Source: Clostridiales bacterium
GTDB lineage: Bacteria; Bacillota; Clostridia; Oscillospirales; Oscillospiraceae
Assembly: GCA_012520295.1 (NCBI GenBank)
Contig: JAAYOP010000024.1
Location: forward strand, 1-44,220
Direction: 5' to 3'
DNA: 44,220 nt
In this document: one piece after another, positions 16,156 to 24,699 of the stretch
How the letters are laid out: each line of letters opens with the position of its first letter
How positions within the stretch are numbered: the first letter of the stretch is position 1
Translations under genes and position numbers: made by a program
The notes under the pieces: generated by a model
The model's input: the letters and a program-made list of their open reading frames with translations, nothing else
The model's database searches: none
Told to the model about the DNA's origin: nothing

Positions 16156-17419
16156 TAAGAGCTATGATGGAGTTGAAAAGGCTGTTCTTGTGGGACTTTC
16201 GGCTGAAAGCATGGAGTCCTTCGAGAGATCAACGGAGACCAGCATGGAAGAGCTGGAGGCGCTGCTTGAAACGGCGGGTGGAAAAACCTGCGCTGTGGTT
16301 TTGCAAAGCAGGCGGGCTCCGGAACCCCGGACCTTTATTGGCGCCGGCAAGGTTAATGAGATTAAAAAGCTGATCATGGACCATGACTGCAATCTTGTGG
16401 TATTTGATAATGAGCTGTCGCCCTCTCAGATGCGTGCTCTCTCTGAGGATATAGGAGTTAAGGTATTGGATCGAAGCGGCCTTATTCTGGATATTTTTGC
16501 GGGCCGGGCCAAGAGCAGGGAGGGCAGGCTGCAGGTAGAACTGGCCCAATCCAAATATCTGCTGCCAAGGCTTGTGGGAATGTGGTCACACCTTGTCAGC
16601 CAGACCGCATCCGGTGCCGGCCATATAGGCACACGTGGTCCGGGAGAGACTCAGCTGGAGAGCGACAGAAGACATATCAGAAGGAAGATAAGCAAGCTGG
16701 AGAAAGAGCTCTCGGATGTCAGCCGAATTAGAAATACCCAGAGAAGGCAGAGACAGAAAAACAGCGTACCTACGGTGGCCTTGGTGGGCTATACCAACGC
16801 CGGAAAATCAACCCTCCTGAATGCGTTGACAGATTCGGATGTACAGGCCCAGGACAGACTGTTTGACACACTGGATACCACAACCAGGCGATTTAAGCCG
16901 GATGGGATGACGGAGGTACTGCTGTCCGATACGGTGGGTTTTATAAGAAAGCTTCCGCATCAGTTGGTGGAGGCATTTAAGGCGACCCTTGAGGAGCTCT
17001 GCTATGCCGATATGCTCATTCACGTAATAGACGCGTCAAATTCTGACTGGCCAAATCAAGCCCGGGTTGTAGAAGGGCTGATAGCCGAGCTTGGAGCCGG
17101 GAAAACGCCCAGACTGGACGTTTTCAATAAATGCGATAAGGCTGTTGAGCTGCCTGCCAGGAGGGATAACTCGGTCTTTGTTTCCGCTAAAACGGGCGAA
17201 GGGTTGGAGGAGCTAAAAAAAGTCATTATGAAAATGTTAGGTCAGGGCACCAAAAAGCTCAGGCTGCTCTTCCCATATGACAAGGGCGGATTTTTGGAGC
17301 ATTTACACAGAGAGTGTAGGGTTTTGACAATAGACTATACCCAGCGCGGAATTGAGGTCGTGGCTGAATGTTCTGAAAAAGATTATGTTAAATTCAGGGA
17401 ATACGCCATTGAAATGTGA
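16112..17419 (+). CDS. hflX: GTPase HflX
   Basis: HflX is a ribosome-associated GTPase that rescues or splits stalled ribosomes under stress. The HflX domain contains the HIGTRGPGETQLESDRR signature. The G domain has G1 GYTNAGKS at 226-233, G3 SDTVGF and G4 NKCD. A C-terminal segment follows, for 435 residues in all. The chosen ATG (16112) lies inside the glycosyltransferase gene and has no clear ribosome binding site. The next in-frame ATG (16115) is equally placed, so the first 15 or so residues are uncertain. The overlap suggests coupling with the gene upstream. Confidence 0.93.
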   Translation: MMNIRIKAGLITTDNKSYDGVEKAVLVGLSAESMESFERSTETSMEELEALLETAGGKTCAVVLQSRRAPEPRTFIGAGKVNEIKKLIMDHDCNLVVFDNELSPSQMRALSEDIGVKVLDRSGLILDIFAGRAKSREGRLQVELAQSKYLLPRLVGMWSHLVSQTASGAGHIGTRGPGETQLESDRRHIRRKISKLEKELSDVSRIRNTQRRQRQKNSVPTVALVGYTNAGKSTLLNALTDSDVQAQDRLFDTLDTTTRRFKPDGMTEVLLSDTVGFIRKLPHQLVEAFKATLEELCYADMLIHVIDASNSDWPNQARVVEGLIAELGAGKTPRLDVFNKCDKAVELPARRDNSVFVSAKTGEGLEELKKVIMKMLGQGTKKLRLLFPYDKGGFLEHLHRECRVLTIDYTQRGIEVVAECSEKDYVKFREYAIEM

Positions 17420-17439
17420 GTTGACGGAGAGTATGTAGA

Positions 17440-18105
17440 ATGTCTGGTTTTACTGAGTATTATGTACCTGCTGGCTTCGGTGAAGCAGAGTTTACAGAAA
17501 AAAAGTCCAAGTTCATAGGCAGGGTATGGCGAGTTAAATCCGATGAAGAGGCCCAGGCGAAAATAAATGAAATGCGGGAAAAACACCGGGACGCCACACA
17601 TAATGTGTATGCCTATATAATCAGAAGCGGGGCGCTGATGAGGTATTCCGATGACGGAGAGCCTCAGGGCACATCGGGTCTGCCTGTTCTCGGCGTGTTC
17701 AGGAATGCGGGCATTTATGATGTTTGCTGTGTGGTTACCCGGTACTTCGGGGGCACTTTGCTTGGGACCGGCGGTCTTGTCCGGGCATATTCTCATACAG
17801 CGTCTCTGGCCTTGGAAAGGGCGGGAATCAGCATCGTAAGAAAATGCCTTAGAGCTCTGATTGCATGTCCCTACAGCATATACGACAGCATTCTGAGAGA
17901 AATTGAGCTCATTGGGGCGAGCGTAGAGGATACGAAATACGGGGAGGATATTGAGATGACGGTGCTCATACCTGAGGACAGTGGCGAAACCTTTAATAAT
18001 CGCCTCAGGGAACTGAGCGCAGGTAAAGTATCGGCTGAAATTCTTAGAGAGGAATTTATTGCGATGCCCCTAAAGAAACGGGACGAAACTAACCCCCGGC
18101 CATAA
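17440..18105 (+). CDS. YigZ/IMPACT family protein (UPF0029)
   Basis: A 221-residue protein with the N-terminal IMPACT fold (KKSKFIGRVW, then the ATHNVYAY motif and the SDDGEPQGTSGLPVL signature, followed by VVTRYFGGTLLGTGGLVRAYS). A smaller ferredoxin-like C-terminal domain follows (UPF0029_C/DUF1949). In bacteria the function of YigZ is not settled; the eukaryotic homologue acts in translation control. It follows hflX by 20 bases with a GGAGA upstream of the ATG, so both likely share a transcript. Confidence 0.92.
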   Translation: MSGFTEYYVPAGFGEAEFTEKKSKFIGRVWRVKSDEEAQAKINEMREKHRDATHNVYAYIIRSGALMRYSDDGEPQGTSGLPVLGVFRNAGIYDVCCVVTRYFGGTLLGTGGLVRAYSHTASLALERAGISIVRKCLRALIACPYSIYDSILREIELIGASVEDTKYGEDIEMTVLIPEDSGETFNNRLRELSAGKVSAEILREEFIAMPLKKRDETNPRP

Positions 18106-18122
18106 GAATGGTCCGGGGGTTA
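18090..18122. terminator. bidirectional terminator between yigZ and the CBS gene
   Basis: TAACCCCCGG at 18090-18099 pairs with the matching CCGGGGGTTA at 18113-18122, with CCA/TGG inside. The left arm overlaps the end of the YigZ gene, including its stop codon region. The two genes converge here, so one hairpin can serve both. Confidence 0.7.
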
Positions 18123-18131
18123 ACAGGCTTC

Positions 18132-18560
18132 CTATTTCCTGTTTACGTTTGAAGATATTTCTGTAAGGGCCTTGGATGCCTCCATGGAATAATTATGGGA
18201 CTTTGATATATCACCCAGGGACAGCATTCCCACAACCTTACCTTCATCCACAACGGGCAAGCGCCTGATCTGGTCGGTTGCCATCAGGCGTGTGGCCTCA
18301 CGCACATCGTCGGAGGGGGAAACGGTTACAACATTTCTGGTCATTATTTCCCGGATAGGAGTTTTTTCGGGATCCGCTTCTGCCGCCACGCAGCGCAGGA
18401 CAATATCTCTGTCGGTTACAATTCCCTTAATGCGGCCGTCATCTGAGCAAACGGGAAGGGCGCCGATATTGTATTTGTAGAGCAGCCTTGCAGCCGAGGA
18501 TACGGCATCACCCGGGTCGACGGTAATAACGGAGCCCCTCATGAGTTCCTTAACCTGCAT
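18132..18560 (-). CDS. CBS-domain pair protein
   Basis: A 142-residue protein made of two CBS domains. The first runs from MQVKELMRGSVITV to about residue 55 with the GIVTDRDI motif, the second from IMTRNVVTVSPSDD to VVGMLSLGDI. Stand-alone CBS pairs usually bind adenine nucleotides and regulate a partner. No partner is evident next door. GGAGG precedes the ATG by a normal distance. It appears monocistronic, downstream of the SARP-like gene and ending at the shared hairpin. Confidence 0.92.
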   Translation of the reverse strand: MQVKELMRGSVITVDPGDAVSSAARLLYKYNIGALPVCSDDGRIKGIVTDRDIVLRCVAAEADPEKTPIREIMTRNVVTVSPSDDVREATRLMATDQIRRLPVVDEGKVVGMLSLGDISKSHNYSMEASKALTEISSNVNRK

Positions 18561-18691
18561 AATTTATACCTCCGGAAAGAGTCAATGTATGTATAATTAT
18601 TGTCGACCCGGAGGGCGTATTTTATTCAGTGAGGCTGAGAAATGCCAATTCATTTACTTTTAAGAGCAATCCCGGCGGGACAATGAAAGAC

Positions 18692-19897
18692 TCAGCCTGT
18701 CATAAGCTCCATTGCGCGAACTGAAGAATCAACAATAAACGGAGCTCTTGGGTATTCACTGTGAAACTTCCTGGATAAGCGTCTCATTACCGACAGGGCG
18801 CTTTCGTATGTATTGGACGGCAGCAGGATAATAAACTGTGAAATGCTGTATCTTGTAAATACATCCCCGCGCCTAAGTGAGAAGGTTATACATTCCTTCA
18901 GCTTATCCATGTAATAGTTGAGGGATTTTATAGAGGGATCACTGCCCGGCTTTGCCGCCAAAGAGAGATGGCCCAGATGGATTGAACCGCCGATTCTGGA
19001 GGAGGCGCGTACTTCCAGCCTGTATATATCTTTGAAGATTTCGTATTCGCAAAAAAAGGCTCCGGAGATATCAGCGGCTTCGGTGAGATCATCCTGAATT
19101 ATTGAGAGATCCGTTTCAACAATCTTAACGGATTTTATTATTTCCCTGTACAGCTTTTTAAGGTCGTTTGAGGGCGAGATGCCAAATTGATTATAGAACA
19201 GATTGGACATGAGGTTGTATTCTTTGAGAGCTTCCTTATTTTTGCCCAGCTCCACCAGACTGTGTATTATACAGCTATAAAGACGCTCGTCATAGGGGTC
19301 AATTTTCAGGGCATGGCGGCATATGCTCACAAGAGTTTCAAAATCGCCTTTTTCCTCCAGGAGATTGATAGCGTTGTCAAGAGCTTTTCTGAACATGGAT
19401 TTGTATTTCAAGATTATCGGAGTAGTCCAGGTTTTCAGTCTGAGCATGGGGAGAAAATCTCCTTTATAAATATCCAGGGCGGCAAGCAGATACTCAATTT
19501 TGTCTTCATCGGGCATAAGGGAATAGAAGGCTCTGTTGCACAGGTTTTCGAAGGATTCAAGGTCAATTTCGCAGGGTAGGTCGGCGCTCCATTTATATGC
19601 GCCCCGGACATTTAGTATCAGCCTTCTGCTGTCGACGTATTCGAGAGCCTCAAGGGTGCGCCTTATCCTGTGAATAAGGGTTTTTAAAGCGTTTCCCGGA
19701 TTGTTGCTCTCATCGCCGGGATAGAGAATGTCCACAAGCTCGGACTGGGGTATCGGTCTGTACCTGTTTATAACAAGATACCCAAGGGCTGTCCAGAATT
19801 TTTTTGAGGAGACATCTTTGTCGCTGATTATTTTGTCTCTGCAGGCAATCGAGCAATTGCCCAGAGTCTTTATTATAATCTTATTGTCAATCTCCAT
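18692..19897 (-). CDS. BTAD/SARP-type transcriptional regulator with degenerate GGDEF-like tail
   Basis: A 401-residue regulator. Residues from about 6 to 105 form an OmpR-like winged helix (including FWTALGYLVINRYRPIPQSEL and ALKTLIHRIRRTLE). Residues of about 110-250 are the helical BTAD domain with TPR-like repeats (ALKIDPYDERLYSCIIHSL). The C-terminal 130 or so residues contain RRGDVFTRYSISQFIILLP, which resembles the GGDEF-domain core but has SISQF where GGDEF would stand. It is therefore probably not a diguanylate cyclase. AGGAGG precedes the ATG. It diverges from the cyclase-family gene with 100 bases between the two starts, so it may control that gene; this is inference. Confidence 0.8.
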   Translation of the reverse strand: MEIDNKIIIKTLGNCSIACRDKIISDKDVSSKKFWTALGYLVINRYRPIPQSELVDILYPGDESNNPGNALKTLIHRIRRTLEALEYVDSRRLILNVRGAYKWSADLPCEIDLESFENLCNRAFYSLMPDEDKIEYLLAALDIYKGDFLPMLRLKTWTTPIILKYKSMFRKALDNAINLLEEKGDFETLVSICRHALKIDPYDERLYSCIIHSLVELGKNKEALKEYNLMSNLFYNQFGISPSNDLKKLYREIIKSVKIVETDLSIIQDDLTEAADISGAFFCEYEIFKDIYRLEVRASSRIGGSIHLGHLSLAAKPGSDPSIKSLNYYMDKLKECITFSLRRGDVFTRYSISQFIILLPSNTYESALSVMRRLSRKFHSEYPRAPFIVDSSVRAMELMTG

Positions 19898-19997
19898 TTA
19901 GTACCTCCTAATATTCTCACTGACGTATGAAATAGATATAAGCATATAAAAATGCCTTTACAGCTTGAATAAACCGGAAGAAATCAGGTGCGAAAAC

Positions 19998-20624
19998 ATG
20001 AAGATTATAGACTTAACACATTTATTTGGAAAGGACACTCCTTCGTATCCGGGAGATCCCAGGACCAGGCTCAGTCAAATAAAAAGCTTAGAAAGGGACG
20101 GCTATAATTTGAACCTGATATATACATCCATGCATACCGGTACCCACATTGATATGCCGTCACATATGATAGCTGATGACAGGCTTGCTGAAAGGTTTGA
20201 GCCTGAGCTTTTTATTGGGAGTGGTGTTCTGCTGGATGTCAGAAACCAGAATCCGATTGGTATGAGGAAAGACTATGAAAAGAGGATAAAAAAAGGTGAT
20301 ATTGTATTGCTGTATACAGGATTCGACAAGTGGTATAAAAATCCCGACATTTATTTTGAAAGGCATCCCACAGTTGATGAAACTCTTGCCGATTTTCTGA
20401 TTGCTTCAGAGATTAAAATGCTTGGGCTTGACATGCCGGCACCGGATCATCCTCCGTTTTCGGTCCATAAGAAGCTTTTAACTGCAGGGATATTTATACT
20501 GGAAAACCTGACCGGACTGGAAAGGCTCAACGGGGTGGGAGAGTTTGAGGTTATTGCGCTGCCGCTGAAAATTGAAGCGGAGGCCAGTCTGGTCAGAGCC
20601 GTGGCAAGAACTATGTTGAAGTAA
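19998..20624 (+). CDS. cyclase/kynurenine formamidase-like metal hydrolase
   Basis: A 208-residue member of the cyclase family (PF04199), which includes kynurenine formamidase, isatin hydrolase and polyketide-type cyclases. The metal-binding motif HTGTHIDMPSH lies at residues 46-56, with H46, H50, D52 and H56. The GLDMPAPDHPPFSVHK segment carries further conserved residues. The start is ATG 19998, seven bases after AGGTG; a TTG at 19965 has no such site. It is monocistronic and divergent from the BTAD regulator. No tryptophan-degradation genes are nearby, so the substrate is open. Confidence 0.83.
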   Translation: MKIIDLTHLFGKDTPSYPGDPRTRLSQIKSLERDGYNLNLIYTSMHTGTHIDMPSHMIADDRLAERFEPELFIGSGVLLDVRNQNPIGMRKDYEKRIKKGDIVLLYTGFDKWYKNPDIYFERHPTVDETLADFLIASEIKMLGLDMPAPDHPPFSVHKKLLTAGIFILENLTGLERLNGVGEFEVIALPLKIEAEASLVRAVARTMLK

Positions 20625-20742
20625 ACTGCACATAAAATGGATTTTTTGGATTACAAAAGAGGAATATGCAATATTATACATATTATATCATAGATATAAA
20701 GTTACATGCAATCTTTAAATTGATATGGATGTAACCAAATTC

Positions 20743-21510
20743 TTAAAAATGGGTCAAACTGCGCTGTCTGAAAATGACAGCATCCAGCTTCAGGCTTTCG
20801 GCCAGCTCCCTGGCATAGGCAAAGTCCGCCGCCAGCTCCCCGGCACTATGGGCATCCGAGCCGATGGTTACGTATTTTCCGCCGAGGGCTTTATAAAGGG
20901 ACAGCATATCCCTGTCGGGCATAGCCGAACCAATCCTTTTGCGCAGGCTGGAGGTGTTAATCTCAAGGCAGATTTCTTTTTTAATAATTATATCGAGTAT
21001 TTGCGAGAGCTTTTCTTCACTGTATATCAGCTTATTATAATATCTCTTGGGAAAATCCAGGTGGGCCACGCAGTCAAAGCAGCCATAGTCCACCATCTTT
21101 AAAAGCTCCTCCCAGTAGTGCTCGAAAATGAGCTCCGCCGGCAGACCGTTTTTAAGCATTTCGGAAGGAAACATATCATTATAGAAAAAATGAATGCTGC
21201 CCAGAATAAAATCATACGGGAATTTAGACAGTTGCTCCAGCTTCTCACCGTAAAGATGGGGCTCTGAGAACTCAATCCCACTTAAAAGCTCAATTCTGCC
21301 CCTATATTTTTCTTTGATTTCATTAAATTCACGAAAAAAAGCATCGGCATCGTAGTACATATAGCCCGAGTCTTTTTCATTGTAGTCCGCATGATCTGTA
21401 AAGCAGATTATATTAACGCCACACACTAGCGCTTTTTTGCAATAATCCTCCATAAGGGCCTTTGAATCGCTTGAATATCTGGTGTGAGTGTGCATATCGC
21501 TAATTACCAT
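20743..21510 (-). CDS. PHP-domain phosphatase, histidinol-phosphatase-like
   Basis: A 255-residue PHP-fold metallophosphoesterase. The first motif is DMHTHT (H7, H9), the second CFTDHADY (H40). Later residues typical of the three-metal site are in GIEFSEPH, LGSIHFFY, CVAHLDFPKR and TIGSDAHS. The layout is that of the HisK-like histidinol phosphatases. No other histidine genes are nearby, so the substrate could be another phosphate ester. It lies 57 bases downstream of the MoxR ATPase on the same strand and may be co-transcribed. Confidence 0.85.
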   Translation of the reverse strand: MVISDMHTHTRYSSDSKALMEDYCKKALVCGVNIICFTDHADYNEKDSGYMYYDADAFFREFNEIKEKYRGRIELLSGIEFSEPHLYGEKLEQLSKFPYDFILGSIHFFYNDMFPSEMLKNGLPAELIFEHYWEELLKMVDYGCFDCVAHLDFPKRYYNKLIYSEEKLSQILDIIIKKEICLEINTSSLRKRIGSAMPDRDMLSLYKALGGKYVTIGSDAHSAGELAADFAYARELAESLKLDAVIFRQRSLTHF

Positions 21511-21566
21511 ATGAATTCTCCTGACAAGGTTATGGTTTTAACGGGACCTAGCCATGGGTTTTCGAC

Positions 21567-23066
21567 CTATTGACTGCCGAGCAGCTTTTCTCGCAGGAGC
21601 TCTGCCTGGGTTTTGAAATCCAGTGTTGAATTTGCCTCGTCATAGAGCGTGGGCAAATATTTCTTTATAAAACTGCTTGTTTGCTCATGCTCGATAAGCT
21701 CGGTTAGAAAAATAACAAGCTCCTGGCTTTTTCCAAAGGTTTTTTCAACAAAGGAAAAACAGTTTATAATAGCGTCTTGAAGAGAGGATTTTTCTCTTTC
21801 AAGCAGGTCCCGTTTTTCTCCGGCTCGTTTTCTAAATATATAAAGGGGATCCTGCGTATCATCCTCTGACCAGGCTATGAGCCCGGAAAGGCATGATTTT
21901 ATTAAGCTTACCAGATTTGCTTCCGCTGCCTCCTCCTTTGGACTGAGAAGCCCAAAGGATTTTTTAATGTCCATACCCTTGGTTCTTATGGACAAAAGCT
22001 CCTTTGCAATATCACCGATGTTTCCGGGCCGTTCCTGCAGTTTGGCCTCAACGCTGTTTGTGAAGTTTAAAAAGCTGTCCAGCAGCGTGTATTCATCGCA
22101 CCAGTTCTCAGCCAGGTTATGAAGCCTGTGGATAAGAAACTCAATAATGCAGAGCCTTTCGTCAAACCGGGAGTCAATAAGCTCTGGCAGAGGCTTACCG
22201 TTGTGAATAATTTCGTCAAAGCGATATTTTTCTTCATAGCTTTTAAACAGCTCATAAAACAGTGCAAATTCGGCTGATATATCCTCATGCTGCAGATACT
22301 GGCCAAAAAGGTTCTCATCGACAGGTATACACATTTCTTCGAAGGTAAGGAGCATATCGGACAGGTCCTCCCAGGCTCTTGCCGTCACAAAGCTTCTGCC
22401 GCCTGGGCCGGCAAGTACGGTGAAAAAGTTTTCGGACTTTAAGGTCAGATAGGATATGACAGCCGGATGTATTCCCCGTTCCAGCGCGTAAGCTTTCCAG
22501 ACGTTGAAGTCTGCTTCAATATTAATAACCTTCAGCCTGTCAAGGGTGACGGTATCCAACTGACGGGCAGAGCTGTTATATTTGGACGGATTCCCCGCCG
22601 CGCAGATTACCCAGCCCTCAGGGAGCTTGTGGCCTCCGAAGGATTTATACTGCAAAAACTGCAGGAGAGCGGGCATTAGGGTTTCCGATACACAGTTTAT
22701 CTCGTCCAAAAAAAGTATACCGGTCCTGACCCCTGCATACTCAACCTGCTCGTAGACCGAGGCTAAGATTTCGCTCATGGTATATTTGGTAACGGAAAAC
22801 TCCGTTTTACCGTAGCTTCTTTTTTCTATAACCGGGAGGCCTATGGCGCTCTGACGGGTATGATGGGTCATGGTATAGGCCACAAGGCCGATATCCAGTT
22901 CCCGGGCAACCTGGCCCACTACAGCAGTTTTTCCTATTCCCGGAGGCCCCATCAGAAGAACCGGCCTCTGCCTTGATACCGGAATGCGTAACACTCCTGT
23001 TTCTGTTACGGCAGTATAGGCCAACACGGTTTTTTTAATTTCATCCTTTGCTCTTTTTATATCCAT
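21567..23066 (-). CDS. MoxR-type AAA+ ATPase paired with a VWA protein
   Basis: A 499-residue AAA+ protein. Walker A GPPGIGKT is at 40-47 and Walker B FLDEIN at about 120-125. The AAA core ends near residue 240. The remaining 250 residues are mainly helical and lack a named domain I can recognise; most MoxR proteins are about 330 long. MoxR ATPases usually work as chaperones with VWA partners. The VWA gene ends 41 bases upstream on the same strand. RavA (498 residues, with ViaA) is a parallel in architecture, but I cannot claim orthology. Confidence 0.85.
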   Translation of the reverse strand: MDIKRAKDEIKKTVLAYTAVTETGVLRIPVSRQRPVLLMGPPGIGKTAVVGQVARELDIGLVAYTMTHHTRQSAIGLPVIEKRSYGKTEFSVTKYTMSEILASVYEQVEYAGVRTGILFLDEINCVSETLMPALLQFLQYKSFGGHKLPEGWVICAAGNPSKYNSSARQLDTVTLDRLKVINIEADFNVWKAYALERGIHPAVISYLTLKSENFFTVLAGPGGRSFVTARAWEDLSDMLLTFEEMCIPVDENLFGQYLQHEDISAEFALFYELFKSYEEKYRFDEIIHNGKPLPELIDSRFDERLCIIEFLIHRLHNLAENWCDEYTLLDSFLNFTNSVEAKLQERPGNIGDIAKELLSIRTKGMDIKKSFGLLSPKEEAAEANLVSLIKSCLSGLIAWSEDDTQDPLYIFRKRAGEKRDLLEREKSSLQDAIINCFSFVEKTFGKSQELVIFLTELIEHEQTSSFIKKYLPTLYDEANSTLDFKTQAELLREKLLGSQ

Positions 23067-23107
23067 GATGGAAAATCCCCTTTGGGTACTGGCTTATATT
23101 TATGTAT

Positions 23108-24403
23108 TTATATATCTATATCCAAAACAAGCTTCAGAGCCCAGTTGGGCACATCAATATCATCATATTTATCCTTAATAAACACAAATGCCGTATCATA
23201 GGTGGGCATATCGGCGGGATAAATTCCATAGCCGTCGGTAAAGTATAAAACTCCTTTGAGATTGGTCAGCTCACCGGAGTGTATCAGACTGTCAATATAC
23301 ATAAAAGCCGGACGGTAGTCCGTACCGCCATGCCCGATTATCTCAAGGCTGCCGATATAGTTGCCAAGCTCTTCAATGCCAGTTATTTTGTCATCTCTGT
23401 GTACTTTACAGTCGCACTGCAAAATGTGCAGATTGAAGCGCCGGAAAAACAGTCCCTCTGTTTGAATTATATTTCTCGTCTCCTCCAGAAAAAGCCGTAC
23501 CAGCTCCCGCGAGCAGGAACCTGAGGTGTCAATGACGATGACAAGCTCATTAAGCCTGTGTTCTTCCCTGTATTCCAAAGGCTCTATAATAGGCATATTG
23601 CCATATCTCTCTATTCCATATACATAATACGCATATTGGAACTCATCAAAGTTCGGACTGTCTACCTCTCTGAAAACGGAAAAGCGCTTCAGAAAATCGG
23701 TATAACCTATTCTTTTCGCAGCTGACAAGGAAATAGCCTTTCTGAGGCTTCTCGTACCCTTGCCGGGCTTTTTCATATGTGGGTTAAGGGAAGCAACCCT
23801 ATCCGAGATATGCTTCCACTGCTTCACAACACGCTCCTCTCCCGAGCCGCCTTCACCCGGGCCGGAATACTTTTTAGGTGGGAGCTTACCCGCCTTTTTC
23901 TGGGCTGTTGGCCAGAGGGAATGGTCGTCCTGCATGAACCGGGAGGCCTCGATTTCAACCTCTTGAGACTGAAGGAGGCGATATATTCCATCGGATGTGG
24001 GAACATCCATATATTTATCGCAGAAGGCACAGGCCTCAGCGCACAGGGAGGCATATTCCGGGGGAAGAGTTTCGGGATATGTTTTATCAACAAGATACCA
24101 GACAACCAGATCACAGGCAAGGTGCCACTGTGTGGTGTCTTCTCCTCTGTTTATAAAGGGGTGCAGCAGCAGGCAGTGGTATAGCTGATGCAGGATGAGA
24201 ATGGGGGGTTCGTCATCAGAACCGATAAAGCGCTCCTCCAACCAATCCGGATTAAATACAAGCCTTTGGCCATCTGTTCCGATTTTATCAATATCCCGGT
24301 CAAATTCCGTCTCCAGCATACCCAGGGGTAGTGCCAGGTAGCGCATCCGGGAATAAAGCCCGGAGCAGGTAAGCCGGACTATTTCCGAGTGGATTTCGTT
24401 CAT
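23108..24403 (-). CDS. VWA-like protein with DUF2201-type N-terminal domain (COG3864-like)
   Basis: A 431-residue protein. The N-terminal half resembles the putative metallopeptidase part of COG3864 proteins. Where an HExxH zinc motif is expected, it reads H72-Q-L-Y-H76, so the catalytic glutamate is missing. A linker rich in Gly, Lys and Pro follows near residues 170-200. The C-terminal VWA-like domain has the MIDAS start DTSGS at about 292-296 and FTDGYG near residue 390. It precedes the MoxR-type gene in one transcript. By analogy with other MoxR/VWA pairs it would be the metal-binding adaptor for the ATPase; the target is unknown. Confidence 0.84.
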   Translation of the reverse strand: MNEIHSEIVRLTCSGLYSRMRYLALPLGMLETEFDRDIDKIGTDGQRLVFNPDWLEERFIGSDDEPPILILHQLYHCLLLHPFINRGEDTTQWHLACDLVVWYLVDKTYPETLPPEYASLCAEACAFCDKYMDVPTSDGIYRLLQSQEVEIEASRFMQDDHSLWPTAQKKAGKLPPKKYSGPGEGGSGEERVVKQWKHISDRVASLNPHMKKPGKGTRSLRKAISLSAAKRIGYTDFLKRFSVFREVDSPNFDEFQYAYYVYGIERYGNMPIIEPLEYREEHRLNELVIVIDTSGSCSRELVRLFLEETRNIIQTEGLFFRRFNLHILQCDCKVHRDDKITGIEELGNYIGSLEIIGHGGTDYRPAFMYIDSLIHSGELTNLKGVLYFTDGYGIYPADMPTYDTAFVFIKDKYDDIDVPNWALKLVLDIDI

Positions 24404-24434
24404 GACGGTACTCTCCCGTAGCTGATATGTAGTA

Positions 24435-24504
24435 TAATGTCCACTGAAATGGGTTTTGCCAACGCATTTGCAAACAGACCTGTTTTGCCCGTTTCAGATA
24501 CATT
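24435..24504. repeat. dispersed intergenic repeat, copy B (short)
   Basis: This copy begins TAATGTCCACTGAA, has ACGCATTTGCAAA and ends CCTGTTTTGCCCGTTTCAG plus ATACATT. The central part found in copies A and C is absent, as if deleted between the two conserved blocks. It lies upstream of the VWA gene. The rest of 24505-24650 shows AT-rich sequence and no gene. Confidence 0.7.
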
Positions 24505-24650
24505 GATTGACTGCCTATGCGCAGGATATTGCCCATTACAACAAAAAAACTTGCACCTTGAACAATCAAAAATGCTGTCAAAGCATTGATGTTGTTGCGT
24601 TTTTAAATTGTTCAGCAGGCATTAATATATTTGCCTTCATATTAAATTAA

Positions 24651-24690
24651 AAGGGCCGATATGCGGCATTTCGGTCGCATACCGGCCCCA
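24651..24690 (-). terminator. pnp terminator
   Basis: On the minus strand GGGCCGGTATGCG pairs with CGCATATCGGCCC (one G-U pair) around a GC-containing loop, then TTTTAATTTAAT follows. It lies directly after the pnp stop. Confidence 0.85.
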
Positions 24691-24699
24691 GCATATTAT

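Noticed and set aside
18560-18691. Possible terminator with AGGCTGAG/CTCAGCCT arms after the BTAD gene
   Set aside because: The arms are far apart, one overlaps the stop codon region and there is no T-run, so I did not list it.
24300-24581. 93-residue minus-strand frame across repeat copy B
   Set aside because: It is formed by the repeat plus the antisense-frame start of the VWA gene, with no ribosome binding site or family match.
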